The notes below the pieces were generated by a model. That model made no database searches and was not told where the DNA came from. It worked only from the letters and a program-made list of their open reading frames with translations. A DNA stretch of 11,296 nucleotides from SZUA-217 sp964194555 (GTDB lineage Bacteria > Actinomycetota > Acidimicrobiia > Spongiisociales > ZC4RG35), in the NCBI GenBank assembly GCA_964194555.1, contig CAXMMT010000069.1, positions 1-11,296 of the forward strand, in the 5' to 3' direction. Position 1 is the first letter of the stretch. Each line of letters opens with the position of its first letter. A program made the position numbers and the translations under genes. Shown here in pieces: positions 6,038 to 11,296 of this stretch.

Positions 6038-6630
6038 TTCCGAGGTTGGTGATCGCCTCGAAGAACCCGGACAAGATCAGAGAGATCGAAGACGTTCTCG
6101 AACAGATGGGTTTTGCCAGAGAGATAGTCCGAGGGCTCGACTGGCCCGATGTTGAAGAGACGGGTGAGACGTTGGAGGAGAACGCTCTGATCAAGGCTCG
6201 GGCGGTTGTGGAGGCGACGGGTCTGACGTCAATCGCCGACGACACCGGTCTCGAGGTCGAGGCCCTGGGTGGGGAACCCGGTGTCCACACGGCTCGTTTC
6301 GCCGGCGCCGATGCCACCTATGACGACAACGTCACCCGGATGCTCGAGGTCATGGAGGGGGTAGGCGATCGGGTGGCACGGTTCCGAACGGTGGTGGCGC
6401 TGGTGTTTCCTGATGGAGTGGAGATTCTGGCCGAAGGGTCAGTGGATGGGGTGATCACCGAAACCCGGCGGGGAAGGAGCGGCTTCGGATACGACCCGGT
6501 TTTCGAGGTGAATGGGCGAACCCTGGCCGAGATGAGGGTCGGGGAGAAGAACGAACTCTCCCATCGTGCGCGGGCTATTCGGGCGCTGGGGGAGTCTTTG
6601 GGATTCTCCGGTGCGGGCGACAGGACTTGA
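6034..6630 (+). CDS. rdgB: RdgB/HAM1-type XTP/dITP diphosphatase
   Basis: Hydrolyses non-canonical purine nucleotides (XTP, dITP, ITP) to monophosphates, keeping them out of DNA and RNA. The 198-residue protein has the N-terminal LVIASKNPDKIREI (nucleotide loop, 5-18), SIADDTGLEVEALGGEPGVHTARFAG with D69/D70 as catalytic acids, GRSGFGYDPVF (147-157) and ELSHRARAIRAL (174-184, base-recognising SHR). A TTG start inside the rph stop (TTGA) gives the expected N-terminus MIPRLVIASKNPDK; the next choice, GTG 6049, would start too close to the SKN loop. The 3' end runs 19 nt into the oppositely oriented tRNA-Leu gene, so the last residues (AGDRT) are encoded by tRNA acceptor and T-stem sequence. Confidence 0.95.
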   Translation: MIPRLVIASKNPDKIREIEDVLEQMGFAREIVRGLDWPDVEETGETLEENALIKARAVVEATGLTSIADDTGLEVEALGGEPGVHTARFAGADATYDDNVTRMLEVMEGVGDRVARFRTVVALVFPDGVEILAEGSVDGVITETRRGRSGFGYDPVFEVNGRTLAEMRVGEKNELSHRARAIRALGESLGFSGAGDRT

Positions 6631-6695
6631 ACCTGCACGGGATCTCTCCCACAGGGACCTAAACCCTGCGCGTCTGCCAATTCCGCCACACCCGC
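6612..6695 (-). tRNA. tRNA-Leu(UAG)
   Basis: An 84-nt class II tRNA. The acceptor GCGGGTG pairs with CGCCCGC, the discriminator is A, and CCA is not encoded. The anticodon stem CAGGG/CCCTG encloses TTTAGGT, giving anticodon TAG. A long variable arm and a standard T-loop (TTCAAGT) are present. The 3' end overlaps the 3' end of rdgB on the other strand. Confidence 0.95.
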
Positions 6696-6705
6696 GAAGT
6701 GGGGC

Positions 6706-6711
6706 ATTATC
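6706..6711 (-). promoter_or_regulatory. -10-like box for tRNA-Leu
   Basis: On the minus strand GATAAT lies 10 nt upstream of the tRNA-Leu 5' end, in the 45-nt gap after tRNA-Lys. No good -35 box is visible, so tRNA-Leu may also be read through from tRNA-Lys. Confidence 0.3.
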
Positions 6712-6740
6712 CCGCAAAAGGGGTATCCCAGGGCGGGAAA

Positions 6741-6817
6741 TGGTGGGTCGCGTGGGACTTGAACCCACAACCCCCGGATTAAGAATCCGATGCTCTGCCA
6801 GGTTGAGCTAGCGACCC
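6741..6817 (-). tRNA. tRNA-Lys(CUU)
   Basis: Acceptor GGGTCGC pairs with GCGACCC and the discriminator A is followed by encoded CCA. The D-arm is GCTC/GAGC, and the anticodon stem TCGGA/TCCGG encloses TTCTTAA, giving anticodon CTT. The T-arm GTGGG/CCCAC carries loop TTCAAGT. It lies 10 nt downstream of the HTH/YWAEG gene on the same strand. Confidence 0.95.
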
Positions 6818-6827
6818 CGCATCGATA

Positions 6828-7544
6828 TTAATGAACGGCTGAATCAACTTTGAAACGCTCGGCTGTTGCGTCGATCCACTCCATGATGATGTTCCATGCA
6901 TCGGCTGGTCGTCTCAACCTGACGGTGCACACCCCATGCACCAGATGGTTCTTCCGATGACCCGTTCCCTTTGGCTTGATGAAGGTCTTGATGAAGTTGG
7001 CGGTGTGTAAGCCCGTTTGCAGTCGCCAAAACCGCACGGCAGCACCTTCGTCATTTCCTTCGTGGAGATGCATGTGGAGTGTGAACTCAGCTTGAGGGGC
7101 GATGTACGTGCGAACCCATCGAATGAACAACCGGAGGGTTCTCGGATCTGTATTAGCCATTCCGACTCGACTGCGGGTCTTGTTCCCTTCGGCCCAATAC
7201 ATCACCAGTCCGGCAACCCAAAAAGGATCGGTGGCCAACTCGGGTACAAGGCTCCTGGCGACAGCTCTGAGTTCCTGAATCTCCTCCCGCCGTCGCCAGT
7301 TGGTGTCAACCGGAATGCCTGGAATCGGTGCCCGACGCTTCTTGATTGCCTCGATCTGCTCCGCCGACAAGCTGACCTCCCGACACCAGGTGGCCAGGGT
7401 TGACTTCTTCACGTCGATGAGGTCCATGATCTCGCCATAGGCGAGTCCCTGACGGCGAAGGTCTTTCCCCAGCTCGGATTTCTCCCATCTGGACAGTGAT
7501 TTCCATGTCCCTACCCGCTCAAGGACTTCGGCCTCGAGTTCCAT
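6828..7544 (-). CDS. Uncharacterised HTH plus YWAEG-domain protein
   Basis: A 238-residue protein of no named family that I recognise. Residues about 20-66 (RWEKSELGKDLRRQGLAYGEIMDLIDVKKSTLATWCREV) read as a resolvase-like helix-turn-helix. A charged linker (80-100) leads to a C-terminal domain with GLVMYWAEGNKTR (112-124), ANTDPRTLRLFIRWV (130-144), HMHLHE (157-162), RFWRLQTGL and KTFIKPKG..HRKNHLVHG. From memory, actinobacterial hypothetical proteins share this YWAEGxK...NSDP...IHE...W...K order after an HTH. A very distant LAGLIDADG relationship (VAGL..WAEG) is possible but unproven. The start is the ATG with TAGCGT exactly 7 nt upstream; the longer open frame beyond it only reads through tRNA genes. 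It sits between two tRNA clusters and could regulate them, be a selfish gene, or neither. Confidence 0.75.
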   Translation of the reverse strand: MELEAEVLERVGTWKSLSRWEKSELGKDLRRQGLAYGEIMDLIDVKKSTLATWCREVSLSAEQIEAIKKRRAPIPGIPVDTNWRRREEIQELRAVARSLVPELATDPFWVAGLVMYWAEGNKTRSRVGMANTDPRTLRLFIRWVRTYIAPQAEFTLHMHLHEGNDEGAAVRFWRLQTGLHTANFIKTFIKPKGTGHRKNHLVHGVCTVRLRRPADAWNIIMEWIDATAERFKVDSAVH

Positions 7545-7551
7545 GCTCCCA

Positions 7552-7557
7552 ACGCTA
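7552..7557 (-). promoter_or_regulatory. -10 element (TANNNT) for leaderless HTH/YWAEG transcript
   Basis: Minus-strand TAGCGT ends 7 nt before the ATG at 7544. GGGAG immediately before the ATG is too close (1 nt) to be a normal Shine-Dalgarno sequence, which also favours leaderless translation. Confidence 0.45.
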
Positions 7558-7567
7558 CGAATCGACT

Positions 7568-7602
7568 GTGACAAGAAAGAGAGCGGAAGTACCCTTTGGG
7601 TA
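7568..7602 (+). promoter_or_regulatory. Candidate promoter of the Pro-Gly-Arg-His tRNA cluster, with inverted repeat
   Basis: GTGACA (7568-7573), a 16-nt spacer and TACCCT (7590-7595) form a plausible promoter ending just before tRNA-Pro. The -10 box is one arm of a perfect inverted repeat TACCC-TTT-GGGTA (7590-7602). The divergent HTH/YWAEG promoter lies within 35 bp. Confidence 0.35.
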
Positions 7603-7603
7603 T

Positions 7604-7681
7604 CGGGCTGTGGCGCAGCTTGGCTAGCGCGCGACGTTTGGGACGTCGAGGTCGTCGGTTCGAGTCCGACCAGCCCGACCA
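7604..7681 (+). tRNA. tRNA-Pro(UGG)
   Basis: Acceptor CGGGCTG pairs with CAGCCCG, discriminator A, CCA encoded. The anticodon stem CGACG/CGTCG encloses TTTGGGA, anticodon TGG. The T-arm GTCGG/CCGAC carries loop TTCGAGT. It is the first gene of the plus-strand cluster. Confidence 0.96.
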
Positions 7682-7700
7682 ACCATTTACAATGGTTGGT
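7678..7700 (+). repeat. 10-bp perfect hairpin overlapping the tRNA-Pro 3' end
   Basis: ACCAACCATT, loop TAC, AATGGTTGGT. The left arm begins at the tRNA-Pro discriminator base and includes the encoded CCA. It fills the spacer to tRNA-Gly. It may be a processing stem in the precursor; there is no T-run to suggest termination. Confidence 0.7.
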
Positions 7701-7702
7701 CC

Positions 7703-7773
7703 GCGGGTGTAGCTCAGTGGTAGAGCTCCAGCCTTCCAAGCTGGCCACGAGGGTTCGATTCCCTTCACCCGCT
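7703..7773 (+). tRNA. tRNA-Gly(UCC)
   Basis: Acceptor GCGGGTG pairs with CACCCGC, discriminator T, CCA not encoded. The anticodon stem CCAGC/GCTGG encloses CTTCCAA, anticodon TCC. The T-arm GAGGG/CCCTT carries loop TTCGATT. At 71 nt it has the short D-loop usual for this tRNA. Confidence 0.96.
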
Positions 7774-7901
7774 CGAATGGGTCGCCCTCCGGGGCGGGAT
7801 CCAGGTCCCCAGCCCCTGTAGCTCAAATGGATAGAGCGGCGGACTTCTAATCCGCAGGTTGGGGGTTCGAGTCCTCCCGGGGGCGCCTGGTGACCCATTC
7901 G
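7774..7901 (+). repeat. 13-bp inverted repeat enclosing tRNA-Arg
   Basis: CGAATGGGTCGCC (7774-7786) in the Gly-Arg spacer is complementary to GGTGACCCATTCG (7889-7901) in the Arg-His spacer, with one G-T pair. In the precursor RNA the two would pair and loop out tRNA-Arg. The left arm starts at the first base after tRNA-Gly. A competing small hairpin CGCCC/GGGCG (7783-7796) overlaps the left arm. Confidence 0.65.
7812..7885 (+). tRNA. tRNA-Arg(UCU)
   Basis: Acceptor GCCCCTG pairs with CGGGGGC, discriminator G, CCA not encoded (CCT follows). The anticodon stem GCGGA/TCCGC encloses CTTCTAA, anticodon TCT, reading AGA/AGG. The T-arm GGGGG/CCTCC carries loop TTCGAGT. Confidence 0.96.
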
Positions 7902-7905
7902 CATG

Positions 7906-7982
7906 GTGGCCGTAGCTCAGTCTGGTAGAGCACCTGGTTGTGGTCCAGGATGTCGCGGGTTCAAACCCCGTCGGTCACCCCA
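7906..7982 (+). tRNA. tRNA-His(GUG)
   Basis: Acceptor GTGGCCG pairs with CGGTCAC; discriminator C73 is followed by encoded CCA. The preceding base is G (7905), supplying the G-1 that pairs with C73 and identifies tRNA-His. The anticodon stem CCTGG/CCAGG encloses TTGTGGT, anticodon GTG. Confidence 0.96.
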
Positions 7983-7987
7983 AGGAG

Positions 7988-8010
7988 ACCGCCCGGCAGC
8001 GTCGGGCGGT
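7988..8010 (+). terminator. 8-bp GC-rich hairpin after tRNA-His
   Basis: ACCGCCCG, a 7-nt loop, CGGGCGGT, 5 nt past the tRNA-His CCA. No T-run follows. It probably ends or attenuates the tRNA transcript before tig. Confidence 0.55.
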
Positions 8011-8024
8011 GTGCGCAGGGCAAA

Positions 8025-8030
8025 TACACT
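8025..8030 (+). promoter_or_regulatory. Possible -10 box for tig-clpP-clpX
   Basis: TACACT (TANNNT) lies in the gap after the tRNA-His hairpin and would give a leader of about 30 nt before the tig ATG. No -35 box is clear. Weak; read-through from the tRNA cluster is an alternative. Confidence 0.25.
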
Positions 8031-8065
8031 TCTATCAATTCCAACAGCTAGGACCAATCCGAGTA

Positions 8066-9472
8066 ATGACAACCACCGTCACCGAGTCCGGACAATTCGA
8101 ACGCACAGTCAGGTTCCAGCTGACCGACGATCAGATAACAGCCGCCAAGAAGGGTGCTGCCCGCAAACTGGCCACCGAGATCAAGATCCACGGGTTCCGC
8201 CCGGGAAAGGCGCCGGTCCCTGTGGTCGAGGCGACCGTGGGCGCCGATCGCGTCCGTCGTGAGGCGATTGACGACCTCGTCCCGCCCACCCTCACCGAGG
8301 TGCTCGAGGCCGAGGAGATTCGTCCCGCCGTCACCCCCGAGCTCACCTCGATCGACGATGTCGAGGGAGGAGTCGAAGTCGAGGTGACGGTCACGCTGTG
8401 GCCGTCTATCGAGCTTCCCAAGTACCAAGACCGCAAGGTAGAGGTCACCAGTCCGACGGTTTCAGACGAGGACCTGGAGACCCAGATCACCCGCATGCTC
8501 GAACAGTTCGCGACGGTCGAGGAGGTGGAGCGTCCTGCCCTCGAAGGCGATTTCGTGTCTATTGACGTCGAGGCGAGCGAAGACGGTGAGCCAATCGAGG
8601 AGGCCACGGCTGCGGATCTTCTCTACGAAGTGGGTTCGGGGCTCTTCATCGAAGGAATCGATGAGAACATCGTCGGTTTCGCTGCTGAGGGTGAAGTCGT
8701 TTTCGAGGCTCCGTTGCCTGAGGGTTTCGGAGATCGTGCGGGGAATCCGGTCACGTTCAAAGTCAAGGTCAATGAGGTAAAGGAACGGATTCTGCCCGTG
8801 CTTGATGACGAGTGGGTTGATGAGAACACCGAGTTCGAAACCGTCGATCAACTCACGACCGAATTGAAGGACCGCCTCGGAGACTCCAAGCTGTCTGCCG
8901 TTTCCAGGGAGTACATGGAGAAGGCCCTTTCGACTCTTCGCGATCAGATTGAGATCGAATTGCCCGACGCCCTCGTTCGCTCGGAGATGGACGGCCAACT
9001 TCATAACTTTCTCCATCGTCTCGAGGAGACCGACCTGACGCTGGATGACTACTTCCAGGCCTCCGGCATCTCTCAGGAGAGTTTTCTGGCCGATCTCCGC
9101 CATCAAGCTGAGCTCTCCATCGGTAACCGTCTGGTTTTGGAGGCTGTGGCTGAAGCAGAGGAGATCGATGTGACCGAGGATGATTTGTCCAGCGCGTTGC
9201 AGCGTCTGGCGGCTCAGTCCGAAGACCCGGTTGCCTATTTGCAAGGCTTTCGGGAAAGCGGTCAGGAATTGGCACTGGCTAGTGATATTCTCCGGAATAG
9301 AGCGCTGGAGGCCATTCTCACCAACGCCTCACCGGTGGATGAGGATGGAAATCCGGTCGATTTGAGTTTGGAAGTACCCGAAGTCGAGGCCGAGGTCATT
9401 GTCGACGAAGCCGTAGAGGCAGAGGTCGTCGCCGAGGTCGTCGCCGCTGAACTAGCTGAGGAAGAAGAATGA
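8066..9472 (+). CDS. tig: Trigger factor (ribosome-associated chaperone and prolyl isomerase)
   Basis: Binds the ribosome exit site and folds nascent chains. The 468-residue protein has the N-terminal ribosome-binding domain with the signature GFRPGKAP (43-50), a central FKBP-type PPIase region (about 150-245, with DFVSIDVEASEDGEPIE and NPVTFKVKVNEVKER), and the alpha-helical C-terminal chaperone domain. The last 40 residues are a very acidic Glu/Val/Ala tail. The ATG at 8066 (MTTTVTESGQFERTV) is the start; the open frame extends upstream only through tRNA-His. A weak AGGA lies at 8050-8053. The stop overlaps the clpP start (ATGA). The tig-clpP-clpX order is conserved in many bacteria. Confidence 0.95.
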   Translation: MTTTVTESGQFERTVRFQLTDDQITAAKKGAARKLATEIKIHGFRPGKAPVPVVEATVGADRVRREAIDDLVPPTLTEVLEAEEIRPAVTPELTSIDDVEGGVEVEVTVTLWPSIELPKYQDRKVEVTSPTVSDEDLETQITRMLEQFATVEEVERPALEGDFVSIDVEASEDGEPIEEATAADLLYEVGSGLFIEGIDENIVGFAAEGEVVFEAPLPEGFGDRAGNPVTFKVKVNEVKERILPVLDDEWVDENTEFETVDQLTTELKDRLGDSKLSAVSREYMEKALSTLRDQIEIELPDALVRSEMDGQLHNFLHRLEETDLTLDDYFQASGISQESFLADLRHQAELSIGNRLVLEAVAEAEEIDVTEDDLSSALQRLAAQSEDPVAYLQGFRESGQELALASDILRNRALEAILTNASPVDEDGNPVDLSLEVPEVEAEVIVDEAVEAEVVAEVVAAELAEEEE

Positions 9473-10086
9473 AAGCTGACAACTACGTGATTCCCACGGT
9501 ATTCGAGCAAACGAGCCGAGGGGAGCGCTACTTCGATATCTACAGCCGGCTTCTCAAGGACCGCATCATCTTCCTGGGCTTGCCGATCGATGACACGATC
9601 GCCAACCTGGTCATGGCGCAGCTTCTGCACCTGGAGTCGGACGACCCGGACAAAGACATATTCCTTTACATCAACTCGCCTGGCGGGTCGATCACCTCTC
9701 TGTTCGCCGTCTACGACACGATGCAATACATCAGACCTGACGTGAGCACAGTCTGTATGGGAATGGCCGCTTCTGCCGCAGCCGTGATCCTCGCCGGTGG
9801 CGCCAAGGGCAAGCGGTATGCCCTTCCCCACGCGCGAATCATGCTTCATCAGCCAAGCGGTGGCGCCCAAGGTCAGGCTTCGGATATCGAGATACAAGCC
9901 CGGCTCATAGTGCAGATGAGAGAGCAGCTCAACGAGATCCTTGCCGAGCACACCGGTCAAGACCTGTCCAAGGTCGAAACCGACACCGAGCGTGATTATT
10001 GGATGCTTGCCAGTGAGGCGAAGGAGTACGGAGTCATCGACGGTTTGCTCACCCGCCGCGAGCTGTCTGCGGTAGCCTCCGAGTAA
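9469..10086 (+). CDS. clpP: ATP-dependent Clp protease proteolytic subunit
   Basis: Serine peptidase forming a double heptameric ring that degrades proteins fed in by ClpX or ClpC. The 205-residue product carries the full triad: S102 in GMAASAAAVIL, H127 in IMLHQPSGG and D176 in DTERDYW, with spacing equal to the E. coli enzyme. INSPGGSI and EYGVIDGLL are also present. Coupled to tig by ATGA; its TAA shares one base with the clpX ATG. Actinobacteria often carry two or more clpP genes; only one is in this window. Confidence 0.97.
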   Translation: MKADNYVIPTVFEQTSRGERYFDIYSRLLKDRIIFLGLPIDDTIANLVMAQLLHLESDDPDKDIFLYINSPGGSITSLFAVYDTMQYIRPDVSTVCMGMAASAAAVILAGGAKGKRYALPHARIMLHQPSGGAQGQASDIEIQARLIVQMREQLNEILAEHTGQDLSKVETDTERDYWMLASEAKEYGVIDGLLTRRELSAVASE

Positions 10087-11296
10087 TGGCAAGACTCGGC
10101 GAGGGCGGTGAGCTGCTCAAGTGCAGCTTCTGCGGTAAGTCACAGAAACAGGTCAAGAAGCTCATTGCTGGTCCTGGCGTATATATCTGTGACGAGTGCA
10201 TCGATCTCTGTAACGAGATCATCGAGGAGGAGTTCTCCACTACTGAGGAGATTTCTTTCACCGAACTCCCCAAACCGGCCGAGATCAAGTCCTATCTCGA
10301 CGACTACGTAGTTGGTCAGGAAGAGGCCAAAAAAAAGCTGTCCGTAGCCGTCTACAACCATTACAAGCGGATTCGCTCCGCCGATATCCAGCGCGACGTC
10401 GAGTTACAGAAGTCGAACATCGTTCTCATCGGCCCGACCGGAAGCGGCAAGACCCTCCTAGCGCAGACGCTTGCCCGTCAGCTCAACGTTCCCTTCGCCA
10501 TTGCTGACGCCACCAGTCTCACCGAGGCCGGCTATGTCGGTGAGGACGTCGAGAACATCCTTCTCAAGCTGTTGCAGGCCGCCGACTATGACGTCAACAA
10601 GGCTCAGCAGGGGATCATCTACATCGATGAGATCGACAAGGTGTCCCGCAAGGCGGAGAACCCGTCGATCACCCGCGATGTCTCGGGCGAGGGCGTCCAG
10701 CAGGCGCTGCTGAAGATCCTCGAGGGCACGATCGCCTCTGTCCCGCCGCAGGGTGGCCGCAAGCACCCACATCAGGAATTCATCCAGCTCGACACCACCA
10801 ATGTCCTCTTCATCCTGGGTGGCGCCTTCGGTGGGCTGGAAGACATCATCGGCAATCGCATCGGCAAGCGAGGCGTCGGCTTTGGCGCCGAGTTGCGCAC
10901 CAAGGACGAGGCCCGACCCAGTGAGTTGCTCCGTGAGGTCCTTCCCGAGGACCTGATGAAGTATGGGCTGATACCCGAGTTCATCGGTCGTCTCCCGGTC
11001 ATGGCCACAGTCGAGGATCTCGACAAGGAGTCTCTTGTTCAGATTCTCACCGAGCCCAAGAACGCCCTCACCAAGCAATACGCCCGGATGTTCGAGATGG
11101 ACAACGTCGACCTTGTCTACACACCAGACTCGTTGGAGGCGATCGCCGAACAGGCACTGAAGCGTTCCACCGGGGCTAGGGGATTGCGGGCGATCATGGA
11201 AGAGGTATTACTCAACACCATGTACGACCTGCCTTCCCGCGATGACATCTCCCAGGTGCTGATCGATCGGGACGTTGTGGAGAAGAAGGTGAATCC
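10086..11296 (+). CDS. clpX: ATP-dependent Clp protease ATP-binding subunit ClpX, 3' end cut off
   Basis: AAA+ unfoldase that recognises tagged substrates, including tmRNA-tagged chains, and threads them into ClpP. The reading frame is open for 403 codons to the window edge, so roughly the last 20-30 residues are missing. Visible parts: zinc-binding domain with C13/C16/C35/C38, Walker A GPTGSGKT (116-123), pore loop GYVGED, Walker B IIYIDEID (177-184), RKH loop GGRKHPHQEF, ClpP-docking loop KRGVGFGAE (VGF in place of IGF) and sensor-2 GARGLR (363-368). The start ATG shares its A with the clpP stop TAA, so translation is probably coupled. Confidence 0.97.
   Translation, partial: MARLGEGGELLKCSFCGKSQKQVKKLIAGPGVYICDECIDLCNEIIEEEFSTTEEISFTELPKPAEIKSYLDDYVVGQEEAKKKLSVAVYNHYKRIRSADIQRDVELQKSNIVLIGPTGSGKTLLAQTLARQLNVPFAIADATSLTEAGYVGEDVENILLKLLQAADYDVNKAQQGIIYIDEIDKVSRKAENPSITRDVSGEGVQQALLKILEGTIASVPPQGGRKHPHQEFIQLDTTNVLFILGGAFGGLEDIIGNRIGKRGVGFGAELRTKDEARPSELLREVLPEDLMKYGLIPEFIGRLPVMATVEDLDKESLVQILTEPKNALTKQYARMFEMDNVDLVYTPDSLEAIAEQALKRSTGARGLRAIMEEVLLNTMYDLPSRDDISQVLIDRDVVEKKVN

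Noticed and set aside
6828..7904. A 358-codon minus-strand frame extending the HTH/YWAEG gene upstream to 7904
   Set aside because: The extra N-terminal part is translated antisense tRNA sequence (GLEPTT-like peptides). The ATG at 7544 with a -10 box 7 nt upstream is the credible start.
7940..8065. Upstream extension of trigger factor
   Set aside because: It runs through tRNA-His and the terminator-like hairpin. The conserved N-terminus begins at 8066.
9262..10092. Minus-strand 276-codon frame antisense to clpP and the tig 3' end
   Set aside because: A shadow of strongly conserved plus-strand genes; the serine/threonine-rich run comes from the acidic tig tail read backwards.
1..11296. CRISPR array, insertion sequence, prophage or integrated element
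   Set aside because: No regularly spaced repeats, transposase, integrase or duplicated tRNA 3' end was seen, despite the tRNA genes being possible attachment sites.

Overview
The window looks like a chromosomal core segment of a moderately high-GC actinobacterium, possibly an acidimicrobiial or other deep-branching lineage. This is inferred from gene content and order, not from a database search. The main clues are the order metallo-beta-lactamase protein - rph - rdgB, which matches mycobacterial Rv1339-Rv1340-Rv1341, the order tig-clpP-clpX, frequent 4-bp gene overlaps, GTG and TTG starts, and a repeated TANNNT motif exactly 7 nt before start codons, as in leaderless actinobacterial transcription.

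Left part (1-3480): the C-terminal tail of a DUF971/GBBH-like protein runs off the left edge. A 360-bp non-coding gap follows. It holds a degenerate tmRNA-like or tRNA-like stretch, a perfect 12-bp hairpin and a 16-bp perfect palindrome just upstream of an APH-family small-molecule kinase. Next come HMG-CoA lyase and an acyl-CoA dehydrogenase joined by an ATGA overlap, which suggests leucine, isovaleryl or branched acyl-CoA breakdown.

Centre (3477-6630): a small DUF983 zinc-ribbon membrane protein lies on the minus strand, tail-to-tail with the dehydrogenase. Divergent from it is a plus-strand run of pdxH (PLP synthesis), an Rv1339-type metallo-hydrolase (probable cyclic-nucleotide phosphodiesterase), rph (3' tRNA trimming) and rdgB (nucleotide-pool cleaning). 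The genes overlap or lie close together, but rph appears to have its own leaderless promoter.

tRNA region (6612-8010): tRNA-Leu(UAG) and tRNA-Lys(CUU) lie on the minus strand, with the rdgB 3' end running into tRNA-Leu. A minus-strand gene for an uncharacterised helix-turn-helix/YWAEG protein follows. Divergent from it is a plus-strand tRNA cluster, Pro(UGG)-Gly(UCC)-Arg(UCU)-His(GUG). Its spacers are rich in inverted repeats, including a 13-bp pairing that would loop out tRNA-Arg.

Right part (8066-11296): trigger factor, ClpP and ClpX (truncated at the window edge) form a tightly coupled protein-quality-control operon.

Most of this is housekeeping. The less ordinary items are the leaderless-promoter pattern, the HTH/YWAEG gene between tRNA clusters, the paired tRNA spacers, the palindromic operator candidate and the possible tmRNA remnant.
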